Counted from the stretch's first letter, positions 7,316 to 16,098 are shown. The stretch: 32,735 nucleotides of DNA from an uncultured Frankineae bacterium (GCA_902805775.1 CADCUB010000103.1:1-32735), one strand, 5' to 3'. The notes: generated from the letters alone by a model not told the origin. Numbers and translations: made by a program.

Positions 7316-8775
7316 TGAGCCGGCTGCAGGACTTCCGGCTGCCGGACCTCGGCGAGGGGCTGACCGAGGGCGAGATCCTGTCCTGGTCGGTCCAGGTCGG
7401 CGACACGATCACGCTGAACCAGGTCATCGTCGAGGTGGAGACGGCCAAGGCGGCGGTCGAGGTGCCGTCGCCGTACGCCGGTGTCGTCACCCGCATCCAC
7501 GCCGAGGCCGGCCAGACGGTCGACGTCGGCGCGCCGATCATCACCGTCGACACCGACCCCACCGCGGCGCCGCTCGACGTCCCCGCCCCCGCCGGCAGCG
7601 ACCGCGCGCAGGAGGACCTCGCCCTCACCGAGATGGTCCCCCGGCCGCCGGAGGACGACGCCGGTCCGCAGGGCGCGCTGATCGGCGAGGTGGGGGCCAA
7701 CGGCCGTACGGCCACGCTGGTCGGGTACGGACCCCGGTCGGTGACCGCGAAGCGCCGGCCCCGCGTCGACGCTCCCGCCGCACCGGCCCCGGCAGGCGCC
7801 TCGCCGGCGGCGCCACCCCCGGCGCCGGCGCGCGTGTCGGCGCAGCAGGTGGGCCAGAGCGCGGCCGTACGCGCGGGCGGCGTCACGGTCCTGGCCAAGC
7901 CTCCGGTGCGCAAGCTGGCCAAGGAGCGCGGCGTCGACCTCGCGGTGCTGCAGGGCACCGGTCCCCACGGCACGGTCACCCGTGCCGACGTCGAGGCGGT
8001 CGTCGCGCGTACTGGTGCGGCCGCTCCCGAGCTGCGCAGCGCGCCCGAGCCGGCCCCGTCGTACGACACAGCGGCCCGGGAGACCCGGGTGCCGGTGAAG
8101 GGCGTCCGCAAGCACACGGCCGCCGCCATGGTGGCGAGCGCGTTCACCGCGCCGCACGTCACCGAGTTCCTCACCCTCGACATGACGCCGACGATGGACC
8201 TGCGCTCCCGCGTCCAGGCGATGCCGGAGTTCGCCGGGGTGAAGGTCTCACCGCTGCTGTTCGTCGCCAAGGCGCTGCTGCTGGCCGTCGCCCGCAACCC
8301 GCAGATCAACAGCAGCTGGGACGAGGACGCGCAGGAGATCGTCGTCAAGGACCCGGTCAACCTGGGGATCGCGGCGGCGACCCCGCGGGGGCTGCTCGTG
8401 CCCAACATCAAGGACGCCGACCAGCTGTCGCTGGTCGAGCTCGCCCGGGCGCTGCAGTCGCTGGCGGAGACGGCTCGCGACGGGCGGACCTCCCCGTCCG
8501 ACATGGCGGGCGGAACCATCACGATCACCAACGTCGGGATGTTCGGGGTCGACAACGGCACCCCGATCCTCAACCCGGGGGAGTCGGCCATCCTGTGCTT
8601 CGGTGCGGTCCGGCCGATGCCCTGGGTCGTGGACGGTGAGGTCGTCGTGCGTCAGGTCACCTCGCTGTCGCTGTCGTTCGACCACCGCGTCGTGGACGGC
8701 CAGCTCGGCTCGCAGTTCCTCGCGGACATCGGGCGGGTGCTCAGCGACCCGGCCACCGCGCTGGTCTGGGCCTAG
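7315..8775 (+). CDS. bkdC: Dihydrolipoamide acyltransferase (E2)
   Basis: Core acyltransferase that accepts the acyl group on its swinging lipoyl arm and transfers it to CoA. The 486-residue protein has one lipoyl domain (residues about 5-80) with the lipoylated lysine in VETAKAAVEVPSP, an Ala/Pro-rich linker, a peripheral-subunit-binding domain (VRKLAKERGVDLAVLQ, GTGPHGTVTRADVEAV) and the catalytic domain ending with FDHRVVDGQLG, whose His and Asp are catalytic. ATG 7315 overlaps the E1-beta stop (TGATG). E3 must come from elsewhere in the genome because the operon ends here. Confidence 0.94.
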   Translation: MSRLQDFRLPDLGEGLTEGEILSWSVQVGDTITLNQVIVEVETAKAAVEVPSPYAGVVTRIHAEAGQTVDVGAPIITVDTDPTAAPLDVPAPAGSDRAQEDLALTEMVPRPPEDDAGPQGALIGEVGANGRTATLVGYGPRSVTAKRRPRVDAPAAPAPAGASPAAPPPAPARVSAQQVGQSAAVRAGGVTVLAKPPVRKLAKERGVDLAVLQGTGPHGTVTRADVEAVVARTGAAAPELRSAPEPAPSYDTAARETRVPVKGVRKHTAAAMVASAFTAPHVTEFLTLDMTPTMDLRSRVQAMPEFAGVKVSPLLFVAKALLLAVARNPQINSSWDEDAQEIVVKDPVNLGIAAATPRGLLVPNIKDADQLSLVELARALQSLAETARDGRTSPSDMAGGTITITNVGMFGVDNGTPILNPGESAILCFGAVRPMPWVVDGEVVVRQVTSLSLSFDHRVVDGQLGSQFLADIGRVLSDPATALVWA

Positions 8776-8789
8776 CGGACCGCCGGCAG

Positions 8790-8830
8790 GCGGTTCGTCC
8801 GGCCCTCGCCCGCTGCGGGCGGACGACCGC
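8790..8830 (+). terminator. Probable terminator of the E1/E2 operon
   Basis: GCGGTTCGTCC (8790-8800) can pair with GGACGACCGC (8821-8830) through one bulged T; inside, CGCCCG (8807-8812) and CGGGCG (8816-8821) form an alternative compact stem with a 3-nt loop. It starts 14 nt after the E2 stop. Confidence 0.5.
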
Positions 8831-8937
8831 CGCCGCGGTGCCGGCCTGAGAGCCGGATCACCCTCGGGTCAGGAGCAAAACCCCCCGACACTGGTGTTGG
8901 AACAGGTGTCACGCACCAGCTCGACGAAGGGGTCGAC

Positions 8938-9072
8938 ATGAGCATCCTCGGCACGTTCCGCAACCGCACCCGCAACAGCAACAAGCGCGCCAGCCGCGAG
9001 CTCGCCCGCGCCCTGCGCACGGCGCCGACCCGCGCCAGCCGCGAGGAGCTCCTGCTGCTGCAGAACCGCTAG
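8938..9072 (+). CDS. Small basic protein, 44 residues, unknown function
   Basis: A short open frame with a good start context (GAAGGGG about 8 nt before ATG 8938) and strong actinobacterial third-position GC. The product begins MSILGTFRNRTRN and contains two related segments, NKRASRELARAL and PTRASREELLLL, suggesting two amphipathic basic helices. It is rich in Arg and Leu and has no signal peptide. Upstream, 8897-8920 holds overlapping dyads (GACAC and GTGTC arms) that may be promoter elements. I do not recognise the family. A gene this short could be spurious, but the codon pattern and ribosome-binding site favour a real one. Confidence 0.6.
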   Translation: MSILGTFRNRTRNSNKRASRELARALRTAPTRASREELLLLQNR

Positions 9073-9258
9073 CAGCACCCGGCGCCGAGCAGCACGCCGG
9101 TCCGGAGCGCACCGGCCCGGCGGCGCCGGCAGCACAGCACGCGCAGGACAGCACTCGCCAGCCCGGGCCGGGCCGGTCCCGCAACGACGCGGCGTCCGGC
9201 ACCGGCCCGCCTGCGTTGCCCGCTCTAGCAGGCCGGCCGGGGCCCGGGCGGGGGTGAG

Positions 9259-9274
9259 GCCCGGCTTGCCGGGC
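9259..9274. terminator. Short hairpin before the antiporter gene
   Basis: GCCCGGC (9259-9265), TT, GCCGGGC (9268-9274): a perfect 7-bp dyad 41 nt upstream of the antiporter start. It may end the transcript of the 44-residue gene. The rest of 9073-9315 shows nothing I can assign. Confidence 0.4.
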
Positions 9275-9315
9275 ACAGACCGTCTGCCCCCTGACCCGCG
9301 ACAGAACGGCACCCC

Positions 9316-10590
9316 GTGCTCGAGACGCTCGACCTGCACAGCCTCGTCTACACCCTGGCCGGCGTCGCAGCGCTCGGCGGCGCGCTGCTGCCGCGGGTCA
9401 TCGGGCACCTGCCGGCGAGCCCGCCGATGGCCTTCCTGCTGCTCGGCTTCGGGGTGTTCGCCCTGCCCCTGGGCTTCCCGGCCGTCAACCCGATCGAGAA
9501 CGCCGAGGCGACGGAGTACCTCACCGAGATCGGGGTGATCGTCGCGCTGATGGGCGCCGGGCTCAAGCTCGACCGCCCGCTGGGCTGGTCGACCTGGCGG
9601 CCCACGGTCCGCCTGCTGGCCGTCACCATGCCGCTGACGATCGTGCTGACGGCGGTGCTCGGCTGGTGGGGAGTCGGCCTGGCTCCGGCGTCGGCGCTGC
9701 TGCTCGGGGCGGTGCTCGCTCCGACCGACCCCGTGCTGGCCGCGGACGTGCAGGTGGGGCCGCCCGGTGGCGACCCCGAGGAGGAGGACGACCTGCGCTT
9801 CTCGCTCACCTCGGAGGCCGGCCTGAACGACGCCCTCGCCTTCCCCTTCACCAATGCCGCCATCGCTGCGGCGCTGGCCGGCACGGACGCCTCCTCGTGG
9901 GTGCTGGAGTGGCTCGCCGTCGACGTCCTCTACAAGCTCGCCGTCGGCCTGCTCGGCGGGGTGCTGATCGGCAAGCTGCTCGGCGTCGTCGTCTTCCGCA
10001 CTCCGGAGAACCTGCGGCTGGCCTCCCGCGGGGAGGGCTTCGTGGCGCTCGCCGGCACGTTCCTGGCCTACGGGGTCACCGAGATGGCCGGCGGCTACGG
10101 CTTCCTGGCCGTGTTCGTGGCGGCGGTCGCCCTGCGCCGGTCGGAGCACGACCACGAGTACCACCAGACGCTGCACGACTTCGCCGAGCAGACGGAGCAG
10201 CTGCTCATGATCGCGCTGGTGGTGCTGCTCGGCGGCGCCGTCGCGGGCGGCCTCCTGTCGCCGCTGACGTGGCAGGCGGCCGCGGTCGGGCTCGCGGTGC
10301 TGTTCGTCGTACGGCCCGTCACCGCCTGGTTCGGCCTGTCCGGCACGACGACGCCCAAGGCGGAGCGGGCGGCGATCGCGTTCTTCGGCATCCGCGGGAT
10401 CGGCTCGCTGTACTACCTCGCCTACGCGCTCGAGCACGCCCGCTTCCCCGACGCCGAGCTGCTGTGGGCTCTGGTCGGCTTCACGGTGGTGGTCTCGGTG
10501 ATGGTGCACGGCACCACCGCGACGCTGGTCACCCGGCGCCTGGACGCTCGTCGCGACACCGAGCAGCCAGGGGCCGTGGTCGGCGCCTGA
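9316..10590 (+). CDS. CPA1-family Na+(K+)/H+ antiporter
   Basis: Integral membrane cation/proton exchanger for pH or sodium homeostasis. The 424-residue protein is hydrophobic throughout, consistent with 12-13 membrane segments. Family motifs are clear: LTEIGVIVALMGAGLKLD, GAVLAPTDPVLAADVQVG (the unwound APTDPV segment), SEAGLNDALAFPFT (the ion-binding ND region) and FFGIRGIGSLYYLAYAL near the C-terminus. A cytosolic acidic insert, GGDPEEEDD, lies between APTDPV and SEAGLND. There is no long regulatory C-terminal domain. GTG 9316 is the first start that gives a plausible hydrophobic N-terminus; no strong ribosome-binding site is seen. Ion specificity cannot be read from the sequence. Confidence 0.9.
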   Translation: MLETLDLHSLVYTLAGVAALGGALLPRVIGHLPASPPMAFLLLGFGVFALPLGFPAVNPIENAEATEYLTEIGVIVALMGAGLKLDRPLGWSTWRPTVRLLAVTMPLTIVLTAVLGWWGVGLAPASALLLGAVLAPTDPVLAADVQVGPPGGDPEEEDDLRFSLTSEAGLNDALAFPFTNAAIAAALAGTDASSWVLEWLAVDVLYKLAVGLLGGVLIGKLLGVVVFRTPENLRLASRGEGFVALAGTFLAYGVTEMAGGYGFLAVFVAAVALRRSEHDHEYHQTLHDFAEQTEQLLMIALVVLLGGAVAGGLLSPLTWQAAAVGLAVLFVVRPVTAWFGLSGTTTPKAERAAIAFFGIRGIGSLYYLAYALEHARFPDAELLWALVGFTVVVSVMVHGTTATLVTRRLDARRDTEQPGAVVGA

Positions 10591-10616
10591 CCGGCCCGTC
10601 CCGGCAGACTGGTGGC

Positions 10617-12422
10617 GTGACGGACGTGAAGCGGCAGGCACGTGTCCGCGCCCCGGAGCTCGTGGGGCGCGGAGGGTGGCTCAACACCGGCGGCAGGGCG
10701 TACGGCATCGCGGACTTCCGCGGCCGCATCCTCCTGCTCGACTTCTGGACCTTCTGCTGCGTCAACTGCCTGCACGTCCTGGACGAGCTGCGCCCGCTGG
10801 AGCACCGCTTCGCCGACGTGCTGGACGTGGTCGGGATCCACTCGCCGAAGTTCGCGCACGAGGCGGAGCACGAGGCGGTGCGCGCCGCCGTCGAGCGCTA
10901 CGAGGTCGCCCACCCCGTCCTGGACGACCCCGACCTGACGACCTGGTCGCAGTACGCCGTGCGCGCCTGGCCGACGCTGTGCGTGGTCGACCCCGAGGGC
11001 TACCTCGTGCACGTCGCCTCGGGCGAGGGGCACGGCGAGGGCCTGGCCCGGCTGGTCGAGCAGCTCACCGCCGAGCACGAGGCCAAGGGCACCCTGCGGC
11101 GCCGCGGCACGGCGTACGTCCCGCCGCCGCCGGCGCGGTCGTCGCTGCGCTTCCCGGGCAAGATCGCCCGGCTGCCCGACGGCAGCCTGCTGGTCAGCGA
11201 CAGCGCCCACCACTCGCTGGTGCGCCTGGCCCCCGACGGCGAGCGCGAGCTCAGGCGGTACGGCACCGGCGAGCGCGGTCTGCTCGACGGACCGTCGCCC
11301 CGCTTCGCCGAGCCGCAGGGCGTCGCGGTCCTGGCCTCGGGCGAGGTGCTGGTCGCCGACACCGCCAACCACGTCGTGCGCCGGCTCGACCTCGACAGCG
11401 GCGAGGCGGTGACCGTCGCCGGCACCGGCCGGGTGTGGCGTCCCGGCGACCCGACCTCCGGACCCGCCCTCGAGGTGAGCCTGTCGACCCCGTGGGACCT
11501 CGCCGAGCACGACGGCGAGGTGGTCCTCGCCATGGCCGGCACCCACCAGCTGTGGGCGCTGTCGCCGCAGGGCCGGGTGCGCGTGCTCGCGGGGACGACG
11601 GGGGAGGGGCTGCGCGACGGTGAGGCGTCCCGGGCCTACCTGGCGCAGCCCAGCGGCCTGGTCTCGGACGGCGACCGCCTGTGGTTCGTCGACGCGGAGA
11701 CCAGCTCCCTGCGCTGGTACCGCCGCACGACCGGCGGCGCAGCGGAGGTCGGGACGGCCGTCGGTCGCGGCCTGTTCGACTTCGGCCACGCCGACGGGCC
11801 GGCCGCCACGGCGCTGCTGCAGCACCCGCTCGGGGTGGCTCTGCTGCCGGACGGCAGCCTGGCCGTCTGCGACACCTACAACGGCGCCGTCCGGCGCTAC
11901 GACCCGGTGACGGACGAGGTCTCGACCCTCGCGACCGGCGTGGCCGAGCCGAGCGGCGCGGTGGTCGTCGACGGCGCCCTCGTCGTGGTCGCCAGCGCGG
12001 CGCACCGCCTCGAGCGCCCCGTGGCGCCCGGCGCGATGGCCCGGGTGTCCGGTCCGGCGCGGGCGACCTCCCGGCCGGTCACCGACCTCGCACCCGGGCC
12101 GGTGGAGCTCGCCGTGGTCTTCGAGCCACCCCCCGGGCAGCACCTGGACGAGCGGGACGGACCCGCCACCCGGCTGGTCGTCACCGCCTCCCCGCCCGAG
12201 CTCGTGGTCGAGGGCGCCGGCGCCGGCAGTGGCCTGTCGCGGCACCTCGTGCTGTCCTCGACCCCGGGCGTCCTGCACGTCGCGGCCAGCGCGGCGTCCT
12301 GCGACGAGGGCGTCGAGCACCCTGCCTGCCACATCACGCAGCAGGACTGGGGGATCCCCGTACGGCCGGCGTCCGGCGCCCCGGACCGCCTCCGCCTGGT
12401 CCTGCGCGGCCCGGCGGCATGA
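10617..12422 (+). CDS. Thioredoxin-like/NHL-repeat protein (NHLRC2-like)
   Basis: A 601-residue two-domain protein. Residues about 20-170 are a thioredoxin-like/AhpC-TSA domain with LLLDFWTFCCVNCLHVLDEL; the redox motif is C-x2-C within FCCVNC. The rest is an NHL-type beta-propeller with repeated blades such as FPGKIARLPDGSLLVSDSAH, EPQGVAVLASGEVLVADTAN, and HPLGVALLPDGSLAVCDTYN. The combination matches the NHLRC2 family found from bacteria to animals, whose bacterial function is unclear; a thiol redox role is inferred. GTG 10617 lies 26 nt after the antiporter stop, so they may be co-transcribed. No signal peptide is visible, suggesting a cytosolic protein. The open frame extends far upstream, but that part overlaps the antiporter gene in another frame. 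Confidence 0.88.
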   Translation: MTDVKRQARVRAPELVGRGGWLNTGGRAYGIADFRGRILLLDFWTFCCVNCLHVLDELRPLEHRFADVLDVVGIHSPKFAHEAEHEAVRAAVERYEVAHPVLDDPDLTTWSQYAVRAWPTLCVVDPEGYLVHVASGEGHGEGLARLVEQLTAEHEAKGTLRRRGTAYVPPPPARSSLRFPGKIARLPDGSLLVSDSAHHSLVRLAPDGERELRRYGTGERGLLDGPSPRFAEPQGVAVLASGEVLVADTANHVVRRLDLDSGEAVTVAGTGRVWRPGDPTSGPALEVSLSTPWDLAEHDGEVVLAMAGTHQLWALSPQGRVRVLAGTTGEGLRDGEASRAYLAQPSGLVSDGDRLWFVDAETSSLRWYRRTTGGAAEVGTAVGRGLFDFGHADGPAATALLQHPLGVALLPDGSLAVCDTYNGAVRRYDPVTDEVSTLATGVAEPSGAVVVDGALVVVASAAHRLERPVAPGAMARVSGPARATSRPVTDLAPGPVELAVVFEPPPGQHLDERDGPATRLVVTASPPELVVEGAGAGSGLSRHLVLSSTPGVLHVAASAASCDEGVEHPACHITQQDWGIPVRPASGAPDRLRLVLRGPAA

Positions 12423-12425
12423 GAC

Positions 12426-12444
12426 CGCGGGCCCTCGGCCCGCG
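12426..12444 (+). terminator. Terminator hairpin after the NHL gene
   Basis: CGCGGGCC (12426-12433), CTC, GGCCCGCG (12437-12444): perfect 8-bp stem with a 3-nt loop, 4 nt after the stop codon. Two more copies of the self-complementary GGGCGCGCCC occur shortly after (near 12478-12509). Confidence 0.75.
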
Positions 12445-12528
12445 CCGTGCAGGCGCGGAGGACCTGCGGACGCCCGAGGGCGCGCCCCCCGCGGACGGAG
12501 GGCGCGCCCGAGGACGTGCCGGTCGGGG

Positions 12529-12549
12529 CCGAGCGGTCGGGCCGCTCGG
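12529..12549 (-). terminator. Terminator hairpin for the minus-strand membrane gene
   Basis: CCGAGCGG (12529-12536), TCGGG, CCGCTCGG (12542-12549): perfect 8-bp stem, 9 nt beyond the stop of the convergent gene ending at 12558. With the hairpin at 12426 it forms a bidirectional terminator zone. Confidence 0.7.
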
Positions 12550-12557
12550 GCAGCTTC

Positions 12558-12776
12558 CTAGTAGATGTCGCGGTCGCGGGTGATGACCCGCTCCTCGGCC
12601 ACGCCCGTGCGCTCCCGGCGGCCGAAGACCAGCATGGTCAGCACCAGCCCCAGGGCCCCGCAGATCATCAGGATGATGCCGATCACCGCGATGTCGAGCC
12701 CCTGCACCGAGGTCTCCACGGCGAACGCCAGGATCGCTCCGATGGCGAGCAGGGTGATGCTGGCGCCGATGCCCAT
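12558..12776 (-). CDS. Small membrane protein, DUF6458-like
   Basis: A 72-residue protein with two hydrophobic segments, SITLLAIGAILAFAVET (about residues 6-22) and DIAVIGIILMICGALGLVLTMLVFG (about 28-52), followed by a charged cytosolic tail RRERTGVAEERVITRDRDIY. This matches a widespread actinobacterial small-membrane-protein family (DUF6458-like) of unknown function. ATG 12776 is preceded on the minus strand by GGAGGAA at close spacing, which decides this start over an upstream in-frame GTG at 12824. Confidence 0.85.
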   Translation of the reverse strand: MGIGASITLLAIGAILAFAVETSVQGLDIAVIGIILMICGALGLVLTMLVFGRRERTGVAEERVITRDRDIY

Positions 12777-12878
12777 GTGCTTCCTCCACGGTCGTGCGGC
12801 CGTCCGGCAGCCGCGCTCCACCACGATCTACCCGCCGCGACTGCGGCGACACTCCGCCGGTCGGGTGGCAGTCTCCGG

Positions 12879-13817
12879 CTACCGCTTGGGCAGGCGGGTG
12901 ACGAAGTTCTCGGTCGTGGGTCCGGCGACCGAGAACCTGCCGTTGACGACGTACAGGGAGCCCGCCACCAGCGCGGCCGTCGTCGGGCGGTCCAGCTGGT
13001 CAGGCCTGCGCTCGGCGATGACGCGCAGCGTGCGGGCCGACTCGCCGTCGCCCGACAGGCGCAGCACGACGACCTCGTCGCCGCCGTAGCCGTTCACGAC
13101 GTACAGCGTCCTGCCCCGCAGCTCCAGCCCGTCGCCTCCGCGCAGCGGCCGCCCGGACACCTCGATGACCTCGGCGGCGCCCGTCGAGCGGTCCACGGCG
13201 TAGAGCACCCCGCCGGACACCAGGACGAGGTCGCCGCCCGGGAGCGCGCGGATCCCGTTGGCACCGAAGCCCGCGGGCTGGACGTACTCGCCGGTCAGGG
13301 AGAGGCTCTCCGCCGGACCGTCCGGCCGGCCGGTGCGGTCCAGCGGGATGACGACGAGGGCGTCGTCGAACGAGTCGGTCACGTAGACCGCGTCGCGGGT
13401 GACCACCAGGTCGTTGAGGAAGCGGGCGCCGGGGATCGTCGTCGAGAAGACCTCCTGCGACCCGTCGTACGCCGTGACCGTCCCGAGGCCGCGGCTGGCC
13501 GGGCCGCCGCCCGCGACCCACAGCAGCCCGGACCGCCGGTCGTAGAACATGCCGACGGCGGCGGCTCCCGGCGTGGTCTCGTCGACCAGGCGGGTGACCG
13601 TGTCCTCGCGGACGTCACCGACGTAGATGTCGCCGTCCGAGCGCGCCCCGACGAAGAAGGTCCTGCCGGGGCCGGCGGCGATGCCCTCGGGCAGGCTGCC
13701 CGTCTCCAGGGCGATGCGGTCCGGTCGCGGCGCGGCGGCTGCGGGGGTCGCCAGCGGCGTCAGAGCGAGCGCGAGCGCAGTGACGGCGACGCCGACGCGG
13801 GACGAGGTGCGGGGCAT
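12879..13817 (-). CDS. Secreted SMP-30/NHL-like beta-propeller protein
   Basis: A 312-residue exported protein. The N-terminus MPRTSSRVGVAVTALALALTPLATPAAAA is a clear Sec signal peptide, probably cleaved after the AAA run near residue 28. The mature part is built from propeller blades with the pattern hydrophobic strand, D/N-x-hydrophobic, for example ARFLNDLVVTRDAVYVTDS, NGIRALPGGDLVLVSG and GDGLELRGRTLYVVNG. This resembles SMP-30/gluconolactonase/LRE and superoxide-dismutase-neighbour propellers, but the metal ligands of true lactonases cannot be confirmed by eye, so no enzyme activity is claimed. It lies alone between the DUF6458 gene and fadE5, all on the minus strand. Confidence 0.8.
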   Translation of the reverse strand: MPRTSSRVGVAVTALALALTPLATPAAAAPRPDRIALETGSLPEGIAAGPGRTFFVGARSDGDIYVGDVREDTVTRLVDETTPGAAAVGMFYDRRSGLLWVAGGGPASRGLGTVTAYDGSQEVFSTTIPGARFLNDLVVTRDAVYVTDSFDDALVVIPLDRTGRPDGPAESLSLTGEYVQPAGFGANGIRALPGGDLVLVSGGVLYAVDRSTGAAEVIEVSGRPLRGGDGLELRGRTLYVVNGYGGDEVVVLRLSGDGESARTLRVIAERRPDQLDRPTTAALVAGSLYVVNGRFSVAGPTTENFVTRLPKR

Positions 13818-13994
13818 GGGGACCTCCGGGGCGGACTGCGTGGACGAGGGACGTGCAGCGCACGCTAGGCACGTCCTCGTTGCACCCGCAACTCAGCGTG
13901 GTGACGGACAGTCATCAACGTCGTCACCCCCGGGCACCCGGCGCCGGCGTGGGCGCGGCACCCGGTGGCGCCGCAGCCTCGCGGTGTCGGATCC

Positions 13995-14073
13995 GCACAC
14001 GAGCTGATCGCCGACGCAGCTCGGCACCCGGGGCGACGGTGCCTCGGGCCGTCCTCTGGATCAGCTCGTGTGC
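13995..14073. repeat. Long perfect inverted repeat with structured interior
   Basis: GCACACGAGCTGATC (13995-14009) and its exact complement GATCAGCTCGTGTGC (14059-14073) are separated by 49 nt. The interior can itself fold: GCCGA (14010-14014) with TCGGC (14021-14025), and GGCACC with GGTGCC further on. It lies 85 nt beyond the fadE5 stop on that gene's transcript and about 180 nt upstream of the next gene. A large terminator, a structured untranslated RNA or a small palindromic repeat element are all possible. The remainder of the 340-nt gap 13818-14157 shows nothing else I can assign. Confidence 0.65.
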
Positions 14074-14157
14074 ACAGCGGTCAGCGCGTACGGCAGCGCG
14101 CGACCGCCGCCTGCAGCTCCGCCGGGGCCGGTCCGACGTCCCCGACCGGCGGCAGGC

Positions 14158-15993
14158 TCAGAAGGCCGCCTCGTCCAGCTGCATCAGCGACAGGTCGGTG
14201 GACTGCACGACGGCCAGCCGCGCCGACAGCTCCGGCAGGACGTCGGAGGCGAACCAGCGGGCGGCGGCGACCTTGCCCTCGTAGAAGGCGCGGTCCCGCG
14301 GCGCCGCGGTCGGCAGCCGCTCGAGGGCGACGCTCGCCGCCCGCAGGAGGAGCCAGCCCACCACCAGGTCGCCGCAGCTCATCAGCAGCCGGGTCGTGCC
14401 CAGGCCGACCTCGTAGACCGCCTCCGGCGTCTGCGCCGAGGCCATCAGCCGGCTGACCAGGTGGCCGTTCATGGCCTGGACGTCCTCCAGCGCGCGGGCG
14501 AGCAGCTCGCGCTCGGCCACCAGCTGGTCGCCGGTGCCGGCCTTGGTGAACTCCTGGATGTCGCCGAACAGCGCGCCCAGCGCCGTCCCCCGGTCCCGGA
14601 CGATCTTGCGGAAGAAGAAGTCCATGCCCTGGATCGACGTCGTGCCCTCGTACAGGGTGTCGATCTTGGAGTCGCGGACGTACTGCTCCACCGGGTAGTC
14701 CTGGGTGAAGCCGGACCCGCCGAGGACCTGCAGCGAGCTCCCGAGCAGCTCGTAGGCCTTCTCCGACCCGTAGCCCTTCACGATCGGCAGGAGCAGGTCG
14801 TTCAGGCGCACGGCCGCGTCGTCCACCGCTCCCTGCGCCCTCGACAGCTCCACCCGGTCCTGCTGCGAGGCGGTGTAGAGCAGCAGGGCGCGCAGGCCCT
14901 CGGCCCACGCCTTCTGGCGCATGAGCATCAGGCGCACGTCGGGGTGAGCGGTGATCGTCACGCGGGGCGCGGTCTTGTCGGTCATGCGGGTGAGGTCGGC
15001 GCCCTGCACCCGCGACCTCGCGAACTCCAGCGCGTTGAGGTAGCCGGTCGACAGCGTCGAGATGGCCTTGGCCCCCACGAACATGCGGGCGTTCTCGATC
15101 ACCTCGAACATCTGCGCGATGCCGTTGTGGACACCGCCCACGAGCGAGCCGACGGCCGGCTCCTTCGCGCCGAAGGTGAGCTCGCAGGTGGTGGAGACCT
15201 TCAGCCCCATCTTCTTCTCGAGCCCGGTGACGACGACGCCGTTGCGCGCGCCGAGCTCGCCGGTCTCGAGGTCGACGTGGTGCTTGGGGACGAGGAACAG
15301 CGACAGCCCCTTCGTGCCCGGGCCGCCGGCGCCCTCGACGCCGACCGGCCGGGCCAGCACCAGGTGGAAGATGTTCTCCGGCCAGTCCCACTCGGCCGAG
15401 GTGATGAAGCGCTTGACGCCACGGATGTGCCAGGAGCCGTCGGGCTGGAGGTGGGCGGTCGCCCGGGCCGCGCCGACGTCGGAGCCGGCGTCGGGCTCGG
15501 TGAGCACCATCGTGCCGCCCCACTGGCGCTCGATCGCGAGCTCGGCGAAGCGCTTCTGCTCCGGCGTGCCGTTGCGGTGCAGGATGGCCGCGAAGCCGGC
15601 GCCCGAGCCGAACATGTAGACGGCCGGGTTCGCGCCCAGGACGAGCTCGGCGACCGCCCACCGCAGGGTGGGCGGTGCGCCGATGCCGCCGAGCGACTCG
15701 GGCAGGTCGATGCGGTCCCAGCCGCCGTCGGCGTACGCCGAGTAGCTCTTCAGGAAGCTCTCCGGCAGCGTCACCCGCCCGGTCGCGGGGTCGAAGACGG
15801 GCGGGTTGCGGTCGGCGTCGGCGAAGCTCGCCGCCAGGTCGTGGGTGGCCAGCCGCTCGACCTCCCGCAGGACGTCCTTGGCGCTGTCGACGTCGAGCGC
15901 GCTGAACGGCCCTGTGCCCAGCGTCCGGTCGGTCCCCAGGAGCTCGAACAGGGTGAACTCGATGTCGCGCAGGTTGCTCTTGTAGTGGCCCAT
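14158..15993 (-). CDS. fadE5: Acyl-CoA dehydrogenase, FadE5 type
   Basis: FAD-dependent enzyme that introduces the alpha-beta double bond into acyl-CoA in fatty-acid beta-oxidation. The 611-residue product matches the length and the start and end of the mycobacterial FadE5 group ([10 protein letters not shown] at the N-terminus, DEAAF at the C-terminus). It has the extra N-terminal helical domain, [18 protein letters not shown] for flavin and substrate binding, [13 protein letters not shown], the [13 protein letters not shown] segment and the catalytic-Glu region [17 protein letters not shown] 15993 gives the family start; an upstream GTG/ATG extension would run through the operator. Two dyad operators 36-77 nt upstream suggest repression by a fatty-acid-responsive regulator. 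Confidence 0.94.
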   Translation of the reverse strand: MGHYKSNLRDIEFTLFELLGTDRTLGTGPFSALDVDSAKDVLREVERLATHDLAASFADADRNPPVFDPATGRVTLPESFLKSYSAYADGGWDRIDLPESLGGIGAPPTLRWAVAELVLGANPAVYMFGSGAGFAAILHRNGTPEQKRFAELAIERQWGGTMVLTEPDAGSDVGAARATAHLQPDGSWHIRGVKRFITSAEWDWPENIFHLVLARPVGVEGAGGPGTKGLSLFLVPKHHVDLETGELGARNGVVVTGLEKKMGLKVSTTCELTFGAKEPAVGSLVGGVHNGIAQMFEVIENARMFVGAKAISTLSTGYLNALEFARSRVQGADLTRMTDKTAPRVTITAHPDVRLMLMRQKAWAEGLRALLLYTASQQDRVELSRAQGAVDDAAVRLNDLLLPIVKGYGSEKAYELLGSSLQVLGGSGFTQDYPVEQYVRDSKIDTLYEGTTSIQGMDFFFRKIVRDRGTALGALFGDIQEFTKAGTGDQLVAERELLARALEDVQAMNGHLVSRLMASAQTPEAVYEVGLGTTRLLMSCGDLVVGWLLLRAASVALERLPTAAPRDRAFYEGKVAAARWFASDVLPELSARLAVVQSTDLSLMQLDEAAF

Positions 15994-16028
15994 GTCGGAC
16001 GGACGCTCCCCGGTCAGGCTGCTCGGTG

Positions 16029-16070
16029 GGTTACTGACGAGTAGCACGAGGATGCTACCGACGGGTAACC
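16029..16070 (-). promoter_or_regulatory. Nested double-dyad operator upstream of fadE5
   Basis: Two 14-bp imperfect palindromes, TTACTGACGAGTAG (16031-16044) and CTACCGACGGGTAA (16055-16068), share the pattern TTAC-N6-GTAA. They are also mirror images: GGTTAC (16029-16034) pairs with GTAACC (16065-16070) and GTAGC (16041-16045) with GCTAC (16054-16058). The centres are 24 bp apart, about two helical turns, as expected for two dimers bound to one face of the DNA. A TetR-family fatty-acid regulator is the likely ligand class (inference). Confidence 0.65.
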
Positions 16071-16098
16071 GGCGCAAGCGCCCGGATGGAGCAGTCCG

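Noticed and set aside
9666-10616. N-terminal extension of the thioredoxin/NHL gene
   Set aside because: The upstream frame is an Arg/Gly-rich shadow of the antiporter gene.
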